Below are positions 9,258 through 19,574 of a stretch of DNA of 64,000 bases, piece by piece. The notes under the pieces are model-generated. The model worked only from the letters and a program-made list of their open reading frames with translations, searched no databases and was not told the origin of the DNA. The first letter of the stretch is position 1. Each line of letters opens with the position of its first letter. The position numbers and the translations under genes were made by a program. Where the stretch lies: assembly GCA_030512335.1 (NCBI GenBank), contig JAULSU010000002.1, forward strand, positions 4,464,001 to 4,528,000, in the 5' to 3' direction. The DNA comes from Immersiella caudata. Taxonomy: Eukaryota; Ascomycota; Sordariomycetes; Sordariales; Lasiosphaeriaceae.

Positions 9258-11178
9258 ATGCGCTGGACTCACGCATTTCCCCTTTTGGCCTCGGCCCCTT
9301 CTGTCCTGGCGACGATCAATTTCAACCAATTCCATCCTGAGCTTGCCAAGCGCCAAATACAAGCCCATCAGTTCCGGGACGAGCAGGAACACATCGAGAA
9401 GCGCCAAATCCAGCCTTCTCGTCCACCCCTTTTCCTCACCAACACCACTCAACGTGAGTCTCTTTTTTTTTAATCCCTTTGAATCTAGCACCCCTGGTTG
9501 ACATGCCCAAGAATTCGCCGTCAATGGAACTGGCATCCCCGAAGTCGATTTCGACGTGGGCGAGTCGTACGCGGGACTGCTCCCCATCGACAACAACGAC
9601 CCGACCAATCAGCTCTTCTTCTGGTTCTTCCCATCGACCAACCCCGAGGCCCTGGAGAAGAAGGAAATCCTCATCTGGCTGACGGGCGGCCCCGGCTGTT
9701 CCTCTGTCGGCGAGCTCCTCCAGGAAAACGGTCCTGTGCTTTGGGTCCCCGGCACCCTCAAGCCCGTCGAGAACAAGTGGAGCTGGCACCACCTGACCAA
9801 CGTTGTCTGGATCGATCAGCCTGTCGGCTCCGGGTTTTCTCAGGGCACTCCGTCGGCTCGTGATGAAAACGACGTCGCCCAGCAGTTTCTCGGCTTCTGG
9901 AAGAATTTTGTCGAGACCTTCGCTCTCCAGGGTTTCTCCATCTACGTGACAGGTTCCTCCTATAGCGGCATGTACTCCCCCTTCATCTCCAGCGCCATGC
10001 TCGACACAAACGACCAGACAAACTACAACCTCACCGGCATGATGATCTTTGACGGCCTGTACTCCAAGGACCCCATCGCGCGAGACATCCCCGTTGCCAC
10101 TTTTGTCAACCAGTGGAACACGGTCCTCCCCTTCAACGACACCTTTTCCACCACCATCCAAAACGCTGCCGACCAGTGCGGCTACACTGATTACCTGCGC
10201 CGGTTTATGACCTTTCCCCCCTCCGGTCTTCAACCTTCCCTCCTTCCTGGGCAGCACGCCAACAACACCCCCCGCGCAGAGTGCAACCTCTTCTTCAACG
10301 TCTACCTGGCTGCCCTCGAACTCAATCCCTGCTTCAACATCTACGAAATCTCCTCCCGCTGCCCCCTCGCCTTCGACCCCCTAGGCTTCACAATCGGCAC
10401 CAACTTCCTCCCCTCGGACGCTCCTACCGTCTTCCTCAACCGGCCAGACGTCAAAGCCGCCATCAACGCCCCCGTCGACCACGAGTGGGAATTCTGCTCC
10501 TCCTCTCCCGTCTTCGTAAACAACACCGATCTCTCCCAGAACGCCGGCCCCGGCTCCCAACCCGTCCTCCCCCGCGTCATCGAGGCAACCCAAAACGTCG
10601 TCCTCGGCCACGGATCTCGTGACTTCGTCCTCATCGCCGACGGTACCCTCCTCACCATCCAAAACCTCACCTGGGGCGGCCAGCTCGGCTTCCAACAACG
10701 CCCCAACTCCCCGCTCTTCATCCCCTACCACGACAACTCTGACTTCTCCAACATCGCCGGTGCCGGCATCGTCGGGACAACCCATACCGAGCGTGGATTG
10801 ACGTACTTTGGCGTTGCGACTGCGGGCCACTTCCTCACGCAGGATCAACCCGCTGTTGCATTCCGCGGGTTGGAAATTCTGCTGGGGAGAGTCGAAAACT
10901 TTCAGTCGACGGTGCCGTTTACGACGGATTTGAACGTGACGGCGCAGCCGGAGGTGAGTTTGTTGGGCAACGGGACGTTTGCGGCGTTATTTTTGGAGGC
11001 GAAGCAGGAGGTTGCGGCGTTGGGGAAGAGTGGGAATTTTGTTGGGGGGATCCCGGGGACGGCGCAGAGTTTGGGGAGTGCGGTTGTTGAGGGTGCGGCG
11101 GGGAGGGTGGTGGGTGGTGGTGGGAAGGGGTTGGTAGCGGGATTGGCGGCTGTTGCCGGGCTGATGGTGTTGTTGTGA
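9258..11178 (+). CDS. secreted serine carboxypeptidase (family S10), unusual binding residues
   Basis: Exon 1 is 9258-9453; intron 9454-9511 has a GTGAGT donor and an AAG acceptor; exon 2 is 9512-11178. The join gives LTNTTQQFAVNGTGIPEVDF and a protein of 620 residues. Residues 1-18 (MRWTHAFPLLASAPSVLA) form a signal peptide, followed by a propeptide-like segment. The S10 core is clear: WLTGGPGCSS, then VVWIDQPVGSGFS, the nucleophile motif VTGSSYSGMYSP, the Asp region GHGSRDFVLIADG and the His region TAGHFLTQDQPA. The usual WLNGGPG Asn and the Glu before the nucleophile (GESYAG) are both replaced. These residues bind the substrate C-terminus in known carboxypeptidases. The last 25 residues are Gly/Ala/Leu-rich and hydrophobic, compatible with a GPI anchor signal. 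Many N-x-T/S sites suggest glycosylation. Confidence 0.9.
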
Positions 11179-11716
11179 GGTTGAATGAGTTGAGTTGATT
11201 GGTTGTGGTGGTGGTGTATGTTGGGGGAGTGTGTGCTGTTGCATCTGTGGAGTTGGGGTGAATTTTGTATGAGCTGGTCTGTGTATGAGTAGTGAAAGGC
11301 GTTTCGAGCCGTTTTGCTTGTTGGGTTTGGATTGTACACGTCATGTTAGGCAAGCGTTGCTGATGTTTCAGAGGTAAAAAGTACTGAATCTCTTATCAAT
11401 ATCTTTGCTGTCAATTCAATTTCGTGTTTCCACCGAGGCGGCAAGCCAGAAGTGCCGTTTACGTCTATGGTCCAAACGTTAACGTCAACATGTTGGGCGC
11501 AAGGGGTGATTTAGGAGATGCATCAACCTGGAGACTTCGGGAACATTATCATCTTCTATCTCAGGGCTGTGTGCCTTGGAAACAATCGGACTTGTAGACA
11601 TTCAACATGAAAATTCGACGCCGATTCCTGAATCCTTGATCGGCCGCCAACTGTTGCTTTCAAACAGGGGCCGAAAAAAAAAAAGATTCGGCAGACGTCG
11701 CGAAGTTGAATCCAGC
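11179..11716. other. intergenic, convergent 3' ends
   Basis: About 540 bp between the convergent carboxypeptidase and HET genes. Contains an A-run at about 11676-11687. Nothing else is supported. Confidence 0.5.
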
Positions 11717-13857
11717 TCACAAAACCACAACAACTTGTTCCTCGACCCCAAAGAAGATGTCCGGCTTGACCCATCGTATCAATCCCACTCTTCGGAAGGT
11801 GTTTTTATCTGAATCTTCATTCTTCACCAGAGCGAGACCCATAGCCAGTGAGCGAGAGCTGAAATCTTCTTCCTCGTGAGAGTCATCTTTGTGCAAGTCG
11901 TTGGGCTCGCCGAGAACCGAGCCAAACTGTTCGCTCTGTATGGCAAGGCAAATTACCCGATCAAGAAGCTGAACTTCGGTGATGATGTCTGGGAAGAAGG
12001 CGCCTACTGTCTTGCCGTCTTCAGATAAGAGTAGCCGGGTATCCTCTTCCCAGCTTCCCGGAACGTGCCTGTCTACTGTCCGGCTGAGCAAAGACGCTCG
12101 ACGATATTGAAATCGTGCCGGAACGGGTCGACCTCTTAAGTTGAGTGTTGCTCGATGGGTTCCACCCGGACCAGTTTTGCTCAGGCTCCAATCTGAAACA
12201 AGCGGTCCAACTGCCGAGGACGCCGGTTGAGACAACCGCTGGCTTTGGTGGGATACCTCGCCATCGATCGAGGCCCACGACCACGAGGGTGCACGGTAAA
12301 CCATTGGTCGGCGTGGTTGAAAGGCATTCAGCATTGAAGCTGCCTGCTCATTATTGCTGTGGGTACCGTATGGCCAGCTTTGCCATAACAAGCACCCCGG
12401 CATGTGCTGCGAAAACATTCCGGCAACGTAATCCTCTTCTCGAAACCCAGACAGTCCTGTCTTGATGGCGTTTCTTAATCCGGCAATGGCGATAAGCTTG
12501 TCTGTCTCCTTGGTCAGGAATCTACTGGAGTAGTCCTCAACCAGAGAGTACCATCGATCGCGCATTGAAGTAGATCCATCGCCTACTACTGTCTCGTCCG
12601 CGTTCAGGAGTACCGGGTGTGGGCGCTCGTCCGTGTCAAACATTCGTTGATGCCAAGGCAGCTCGCTGGAACCTTTCATTGTTCTGCACTCCCACAGCAG
12701 CAGATTTTGAGAAAAGAGAATCTTCCTACAAGAGAGTTCTCGCTCCTGTAGTGTCCAAGCTCTTGTGTTCAGCGGGTTTCTCGCGTGTCTCTTGAACCCT
12801 TCGAACTTGTACGGGTCATCGCCGCATTCTTGGTGCCAATAGGTTGGTTCGCGCTCGAAGAAACGGATTCGCGTGTCCCCAATGTCAAAGTCAGCATAGC
12901 GTGGCATATTCTCGTGGGTCGAGGTACCCATCCCATTGATCCGGCACCCTTGGGTACTGTTTTCGGAACTGAGAGCGCATAGCGTGCAAACACTACCGTT
13001 GTAAACACCTCCCATAATTCCGGCCTCTCTAGCCCAGTCGTCGTGGTCATCTTGGATTATGCAGAGGGAGTCTATCCAGAGGTACCGATAGTTCAGCTCC
13101 CGCGTAATCTTGACAGCATCTTGAAAGGTCCGCGACAGATTTGGAAACGGAATTCGAAGGCGCCTCTGGGCAAGATTTGTAGTCATGGTTGTGGTTGGGC
13201 CCTGCGAAGGTAAGCCCCAGCAGTGGCTTAAGGCAACCCATTCCAAGCCGCAGCTGGCAAGACCCTCCTTCCTGACGTCTAGGAGGCGGACGTCGTCGGA
13301 GTCTTTGAAGGGCTGTGTGTCTAGGAGTCGAGTGGGAAAGACAGTAGATTGAATTGAGGCTTGGCACTCTTTATGGCCGGCTCGACACCGTTCTAGCCAC
13401 AACCGCATGAGATCCAGCTCCTCGTTGCGCCGGTCCAATGTGGCACGTGGAAGCTGGCCTGAATGGTTGTACGTCAGAGGTCACGGAAGTATGGTGTTGA
13501 GTGGCTTTGAGCGGTACCTTACTTACGCCATGGCTTGGGGATGCGGTAGAAGAATGTCCTTGAGAAATCGTCCATCCCAATGAACAGCTGGACGGACTGA
13601 TGCGGATCGAGCAATGCCCTTCGGAGCCGAACACCTTCGTAGAGCCAAAGCTCCTGACTGCCAAACACTGGCTTCGCCGATGCGCAAAAAATGGTACATA
13701 GCTCACATCCTGCCTCCGCGCATGCCTTGAGAATAGTGAATGATGGGAGAGGCACTGAGGGACCGTGATGGTTGAAGCCACTGGTAGAGTCGTAGATAGG
13801 AAGGAAGAACTCCGCCTGGGCGCGCAAGCGGAGCATCATAGGACATCGTGTCGACAT
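11717..13857 (-). CDS. HET-domain protein (heterokaryon incompatibility type)
   Basis: Exon 1 is 13527-13857 and exon 2 is 11717-13458; the intron 13459-13526 has a GTAAGT donor and a TTCAG acceptor and joins as PKPWRQLPRATLDRRNEE. The product is 690 residues. The N-terminus carries the Cys-containing ACAEAGCELCTIF segment typical of this architecture. The HET domain (about residues 180-330) shows its three blocks: WVALSHCWG, then DAVKITRELNYRYLWIDSLC with IIQDDHDDW, then EAGIMGGVYNGSVCTLCAL. The C-terminal part includes MYRAPSWSWAS-type wording (RPMVYRAPSWSWASIDGE), also usual in HET proteins. HET domains are linked to TIR-like folds and trigger incompatibility cell death. The frame is fully open. 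It is transcribed away from the NACHT gene, with 595 bp between the two starts. Confidence 0.9.
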
Positions 13858-14452
13858 TGTTCCCAGTTTGCAAGGAGCCGGAAATACGAAGGCTCGTTGT
13901 TTGGGAGAACGTGAATTGGAGTCTAAGCAGCAGACCGTGCGACCATTTGCAGCTCCTTAAAGGTATTGACCCTTGGCTGCCTGGTGAGTTGGCACTACAT
14001 CTCCACTGGTCAACCTAACGCTCTTTCCAAGTCAACCCTGGAACTCAGGGCCCGGGGCAAATCGATTGACCTCCAATTGCAGGGCATCGTCCAGATAATG
14101 CATGTCGGGCAACCCCCCAGCACAGAACCGTCCTGTCAACTCCCGTCCAGCTATCTGCAAGTCAAACAGCTACCCCGCCGCCTGTTCCCCGGCCCCAAAA
14201 CGGCCACGCTGCGAGAGGATCCAATCGATGATGTGCTTCTCAGCCCTGAGCAACCCCGACACGGCACATAGGGGGCCGCTAGCCCAGCTGCCTCCCAATC
14301 CAGACTGAAAATCTGCCTTGCGCGGCCGCCTAAATAGTTGACGGGCGCTGTGCACCAATCCTGAGCGACCAGCATTCGCAAAAGTCCTCAACTCAAACAT
14401 TGCCGTCTTTCTGAGTGCCCGCCATTGGGACAAGGCATCCGCTGCCCAAACC
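13858..14452. promoter_or_regulatory. divergent intergenic region between HET and NACHT genes
   Basis: 595 bp between two divergent start codons. It would hold both promoters and could couple their expression. A plus-strand frame across 13966-14271 resembles no known protein. I see no TATA box or repeat that can be trusted. Confidence 0.5.
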
Positions 14453-17400
14453 ATGGTCATCGTCCCTGATTCTTCTATCAAAAACGACACCGGCGAGTTC
14501 TTCATCAGCGTTCAGAAGTCGTTCCTCGATAGCCTTGGCCCGGAAGATCGAGCGGCCTTCTCAGCCTGCTCCTCTTCGGATGAGCTTGTCAACTCACTTA
14601 AGGAGCTGGAGCGTTAGACTACGAGGGTTCAAAAGAGGAGTTTAACCCGATGCTAAGCTGTAGTCCAAAGACTCAACGAAAAGCTGCAGCCATACTTCGA
14701 TGCGCTGAACGTTTTAGCGAGCGCAGACACGACCCCAGCCCTAGCCTATGGAGCCTTACGTGTAGTTTTGCAGGTTAGTTTCTGATCTTGCCCAGCAGCG
14801 CAGTCATGGTTGCCGCTGACATTTAACTTCTCGAATGCCAGCTGGCCTCGGGCTTTCCGACCTTCTTTGAGAAACTTCTCAGAGTGTTGGATCGTCTCCA
14901 GAAAGCATTCCCACAGTATGACGCCGTCGTCAAGCTGTTTGATGGGCAGCCACCGCCTTGCATGCGCCGACATCTCGAAAGTGTGTATCGGGACCTGTTC
15001 GGATTCTTGCAAATCGCCGCAAGGATATTCACCGCGTCAAATGGGAGTAAGTTATCAGGATGGTGTCGCAAGTCGTCTTGTTGTACTCATGTCTGTCAGG
15101 AGTCAACGTCCTCTGGGCATGATCTCGTCCGTGATCTGGAGCCCGTTTGAAGCAAGATTTGCGGACTTGCTCGCCCGGATGGATGACCATCGAAGATTCA
15201 TCATGGAGGAGCTGGATATTCTGCAAGCCGAGCGGGCCAAGGATGCGGAAAGGGCGGCTGCCATCGAAAGAGCCCGTGCTGAACACGAACGGCAGAAGGC
15301 TGCAGCGCACAGAGAAAAGGCAGATAGGCTGGAAAGTCTCACTGCGGATATAAAGCGAATGATGGAAAAGAATGCGAGAGGTACGAAACATGATGTCTTG
15401 GGAGCTCTTGAACTGATGTGTTCATCTGCAGAACGAAACATGATGTCTTGGGAGCTCTTGAACTGATGTGTTCATCTGCAGACTCGTCTCGAAAGCGTCT
15501 TCTCGAATGGCTGGCACCTCCAGCTATTGCGAATGTGCTAGAGAGCATTGAGAGGAAAGAAGGGACAGCACAGTGGATATTCCATGACTCGACATACAAG
15601 GAATGGTTAAACACACACCCCCTACCACAAGAGCCCCGAATGTGGAATAACATGCCTCCATGGGTTCTGTGGGTGCACGGTACGTTCATGTAAACCAGTC
15701 TAATTCTAGCAACGTTCTCCCAGCTAACACGCGATCAGGCAATCCCGGCTGCGGAAAGACGGTCCTGGCTTCTTCTGTTGTCGGGAAGACTATCGACGAT
15801 GGAGAGCAGGGTCCGGGCACCGTATGCTACTTTTTCTTCAAGTACAACGACCCAAAATACTCGACAATCGAAGCAGCCTACCGATCCATATTGGCACAGA
15901 TTCTCCACCAAAACCGTCATGATGTTGATTTGTTGGACAAATTTATGCTCTCCGGGTCCGACGACCTTACACCGTCCGCATCCGGCCAACAAACGGCGAC
16001 ACCCAAGGAGCTCGCCGATCTTGTGCGGCTCTGCACCAACAGTCTGGGCCAGATAACCCTAATCCTCGACGCCATTGACGAGTCTGACGAGCCGGACATG
16101 GTGGCCCGCTGGCTGAAGGACTTGGCAGATACGACCCCAGTCAAGCTGGTATGCTTCAGTCGGCCCAGCGTCAACGACCTACAGGCCCTCGTGCCACCAA
16201 CTCGACAGGTTAAGTTCGATCGAAGTCACATAAAAGCCGACATCAAGATATTCCTTTTGGACAGTCTCCAGGACTTGGTGGACGAAGGGAAATTAACTCA
16301 GTCCGTTGGCAACATCGACACGCTAGCTGACATCCTGGTTTACGGCGCGGACGGAATGTTCCTGTGGGCCAAGCTCATGGTAAAATACCTCAACTCTCCT
16401 GCGCTGACTCCGACTTCCCGCCTTAGAACGATTCACAGCGTGCGTTTCCCCGAGGGGTTAGATGCTATGTACGACAGAATTGCCCTCCTCATCAGCCAGC
16501 TGCATGCAGCCGAGAGGGATCTTGCGCGCCGCGTCCTCGTCTGGCTCCATTATGCGGATTCTTGATGCCATACGCTTGCGAACCTTCAGGCTGCCGTGGA
16601 AGATTCTGACGATCAGTACGCCCAAGAAGACTTCATTTTGGTGGTAGTCTCTGCCTGCGGGGGACTGGTTGAGTTCAATCCATCCACGTTCCGCTATACC
16701 CATCTGACCGTGAAGGAATACCTGACGAGCAAATCTCGGACACGTGTGAGCGTTCAAGCCGCACTAATTCCTGATCCCTCCACAGCGGCAATGGAAATAA
16801 CGAGTCGCTGTATAACCCGACTCCTTTCCCACGCTCCAACCAAGGTTCCATCCACGATCGATCGACAACGCTTCTTGAGCGATACAAATTTCATGGCTTT
16901 TACGACGTCCTTCACTTCGTACGTCTCATGCTACTGGATAGACCATCTCATTTGCACGAATCTCCATCTTTCTACACTCACCGGTCTGGAGCCACCTGAG
17001 ACACCGGCGGCTGACAAGCTACTCGATGTGCTCAATTCGTTCGTTGATAATCCCCTGGCTGTAGCGTTTTGGATCGAGTCTCTTTACCACGCTCAAAGGG
17101 ACTTGCCATCCATTACAGAAAGTTAGAAGATTGGTCAAACAGGGTTGCGGCTTTGTCGGGGATGGGAAATTGTGGTGCTGGAAAATTGCACTGGTTGGCA
17201 GAAAAGCTTCTCAACCTGGCTAAGGAAATATGCCAGATAGACTTCGAATGGTCGTCAAAACTCTCCAGATTACCAGACTTGATAAGGGACGATGTGTTGG
17301 CTTTCCGGAAAACCGGTATCTTGTCGAAGCTGGGCGACTCCGCACCAGTGACGGCGGTGGGATTGGAACCGGACACCCCAAAGCTCAAGGATGGAACCGA

Positions 17401-19246
17401 AGTTACGGCCGTGTCTTTGCAAGATTTCGTCAACATCAAGAGACGGAAAGGTGGTAGGTGTCCTCAGCATCTATCCCTGCCTAGGCTTTGCGCATTTCTG
17501 GAGGACGCTGGATATTGCCACGGCTTATTACCAGGATGCTGAAAAGCTCAGTGCCGGCTGGATCGCTCGATACGAAGTTTGGTCGGTGGACGAGACAACC
17601 CGAATAGCTGGTTGTGACATCCCCCTCTCTCCAACAGAGATTCTTCTCCTACTGCGACAATCTTTCCGAGAAAGCTCTTCCAAACAGCCGCTTCCCGGTG
17701 GCCCAGCGGTCAACGGCCCGCTGCCCAGTGTTCCAGGAATCAACGGGCCGCCCGCGGAACGCGGTGCAGAACGTTGCGACCAGAACCTCGAGATATCATT
17801 CCCAGCATCTATTGGCCACGACTGTCGGACCGTTTGTCTTCTGCGGACGATATACAATATCCGACCTTCATCAGAAAACGACAGAATCTTGAGATCTTAC
17901 GTGCTTCCCTTGCAGAATTTGAGCTTTTCAGGCGCAAAATGGACTTCGCAGCTCAGCACTTTTGACCCGGGCGAACTCTCTTACCTCCCAGAGGTGTTCC
18001 GTGCAGCCTGGCGGGACTGGTACACCTACTCCTTGTCGTTCAGTCCCGACGGAAGATATCTATGCTTTGCCGACTACCAAAAGCCCTGCATCACACAACT
18101 CGCCGTGTTTGAGGTCAGCTATGGAGCCCGTTTTGAGGCCCGGCTGGTTCACAGCACAATGGTCAGGCACCGGCCTCCAAGGGTCTCCGAGATGAAGTTT
18201 CATCCCCGGCTGTCACTTCTCGCGTTCCTGTCTGAGAACAAGGTTTGGATTTGGGACTTTTTGGACGGTAAATGAAGAAGACCCTTAATCCGATAATCCT
18301 AGTCTGGACCGTGATGACAAGTGTGGATTGCTGACATTGAGAGCAGGGGACTAGAAGCCAGTACACCTACCAACGCCGTTCGACACCTGCGATCCTAGCA
18401 TTTATGTGGGATGTATATGTTCCTACCATAATAGGCCCTATACGCCCTGTATCATCACAGGTGCGACGTTCTCTCGCTGCGGAGAGTACCTGACGGCCAG
18501 GAACGAGAAAGACCTCGAGGTGCTTCGACTTCCACAAGACATGATGAGACCTCGCAATGAACGCCAAATTAAGGAAGCACCTCGAGCTTCTGGCTATGTG
18601 GAAGAGACTGCCGTAGCGCCGGTTGGGTTTGCGCTCGCGAAACTCGGCGCAACTGGGTTGAAGCCGGGTGATTTGCTTTCGGAAGCACATCTCTATCCCA
18701 CCAGTGAGCTGGGGGGAGGGGGGTGGGGCTGCCAGCACCAAGGCGCTCCTCATCACTCTTGCAGACAAGGAGATCAAACTTAGCAGCACAGGAACAGCTG
18801 GAACTCATCTTTTCTCACTACCCGAGTCCTTCAAGGGTGACAACACAGCCATCAGTCTTCGGGTTCCGGAAAGCTCGGACGAATCTGTAAGCGTCATGGT
18901 CAACCAGCGGGCAGCAGATAGTTACAGTCTCAGCGCGGGAAGGAAGGACATTACCCAACTATCGTCAAGAGAAAGATTGCCTCTCTGATGCACGTCAGTG
19001 AATACAAGCTAGGTAGGCCAGACGTAGGGATCATGGAGCTTGGCCAAGGCTGACTTTGTCCCAGGTGAGCAGGAGCAGAAACGACGGAAGGTCCTACACG
19101 CGGAAGAAATTGGACCAAAGAAAGCCTGGATCCCAACCATAGGATGCGGATCTCTGGACTCGGAAGGTCCGGACAAAATAGATCGACCAATGCGAGATTA
19201 TTGGTTTGTAGATGCAGTACCTAGAGCCCCAGAAAAATCCAAATGA
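14453..19246 (+). pseudogene. decayed NACHT-domain (fungal NLR/STAND) gene with WD-like C-terminus
   Basis: Exons up to the first lesion: 14453-14612, 14664-14773, 14842-15050, 15100-15380, 15482-15679, 15739 onward; all join in phase. The N-terminal helical region has YFDALNVLASADTTPALAYG and PTFFEKLLRVLDRLQKAFPQ, as in many fungal NACHT proteins. A charged coiled coil (about 15190-15380) follows. The NACHT domain has Walker A GNPGCGKT and Walker B ITLILDAIDESDEPD. The frame is then broken: TGA at 16563-16565, while the same frame continues as LQAAVEDSDDQYAQEDFILV. A frame change follows near 17120 (into KLEDWSNRVAALSG) and a return near 17440 (GKVVGVLSIYP). Another change lies in the G-run at 18709-18728. 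WD-like strands (LSFSPDGRYLCFAD; VWIWDFLDG) mark the C-terminal sensor region; IDRPMRDYWFVDA ends it. The decay could partly be sequencing error, mainly at the G-run. Confidence 0.8.
15383..15482 (+). repeat. perfect 50-bp tandem duplication inside an intron
   Basis: Bases 15383-15432 and 15433-15482 are identical 50-mers beginning ACGAAACATGATG and ending TTCATCTGCAGA. The single copy is itself an intron body with a CTGAT branch-like site and a TCTGCAG acceptor; the GTACGA donor lies at 15381. The duplication therefore gives one donor and two acceptors. Only the distal acceptor (after 15481) keeps frame, joining NAR to DSSRKRLLEWLAPP. The proximal one leads to a TGA within 12 codons. Confidence 0.95.
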
Positions 19247-19574
19247 ATGCTGCGATGGTGCGTAATCTTGTTCTGGACTTATATAGCGCCAATGTTGATC
19301 TGTGACGATGTTTGCTGATGTTCGGACTTGATCAGAGGCAAAGATGCAAACGGGAAGACCCGCTGAAGCACGTGCCACTTGCGGCCCTGCCCGCCGCCAA
19401 CTTACATTTTCGCGAGTCTCAAAACTCCCCGTGCAGAAACCATCACAGATGCGTCGATAAGACCGCGAGTTCCCACCCGTTTGCGCCGGCAACCATGGCC
19501 AGCCTGTCCGCTCGTTTTGCACTCAACCCATCCGACCGAGATATCCGCCATCTCCACATATTTGGGCATCCACA
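19247..19574. other. intergenic, pantothenate synthetase promoter
   Basis: 328 bp between the end of the decayed NACHT gene and the pantothenate synthetase start. No specific element is supported. Confidence 0.5.

Noticed and set aside
15383..15482. Duplicated exon
   Set aside because: Each copy has intron signals (branch-like site and acceptor) and ends in a stop if translated, so the unit is intronic.
16500..16625. Intron that would remove the TGA in the NACHT gene
   Set aside because: A CTTCAG acceptor exists at 16608, but the only donors in range are poor and their use would delete the RRVLVWLHYAD text expected in the family.
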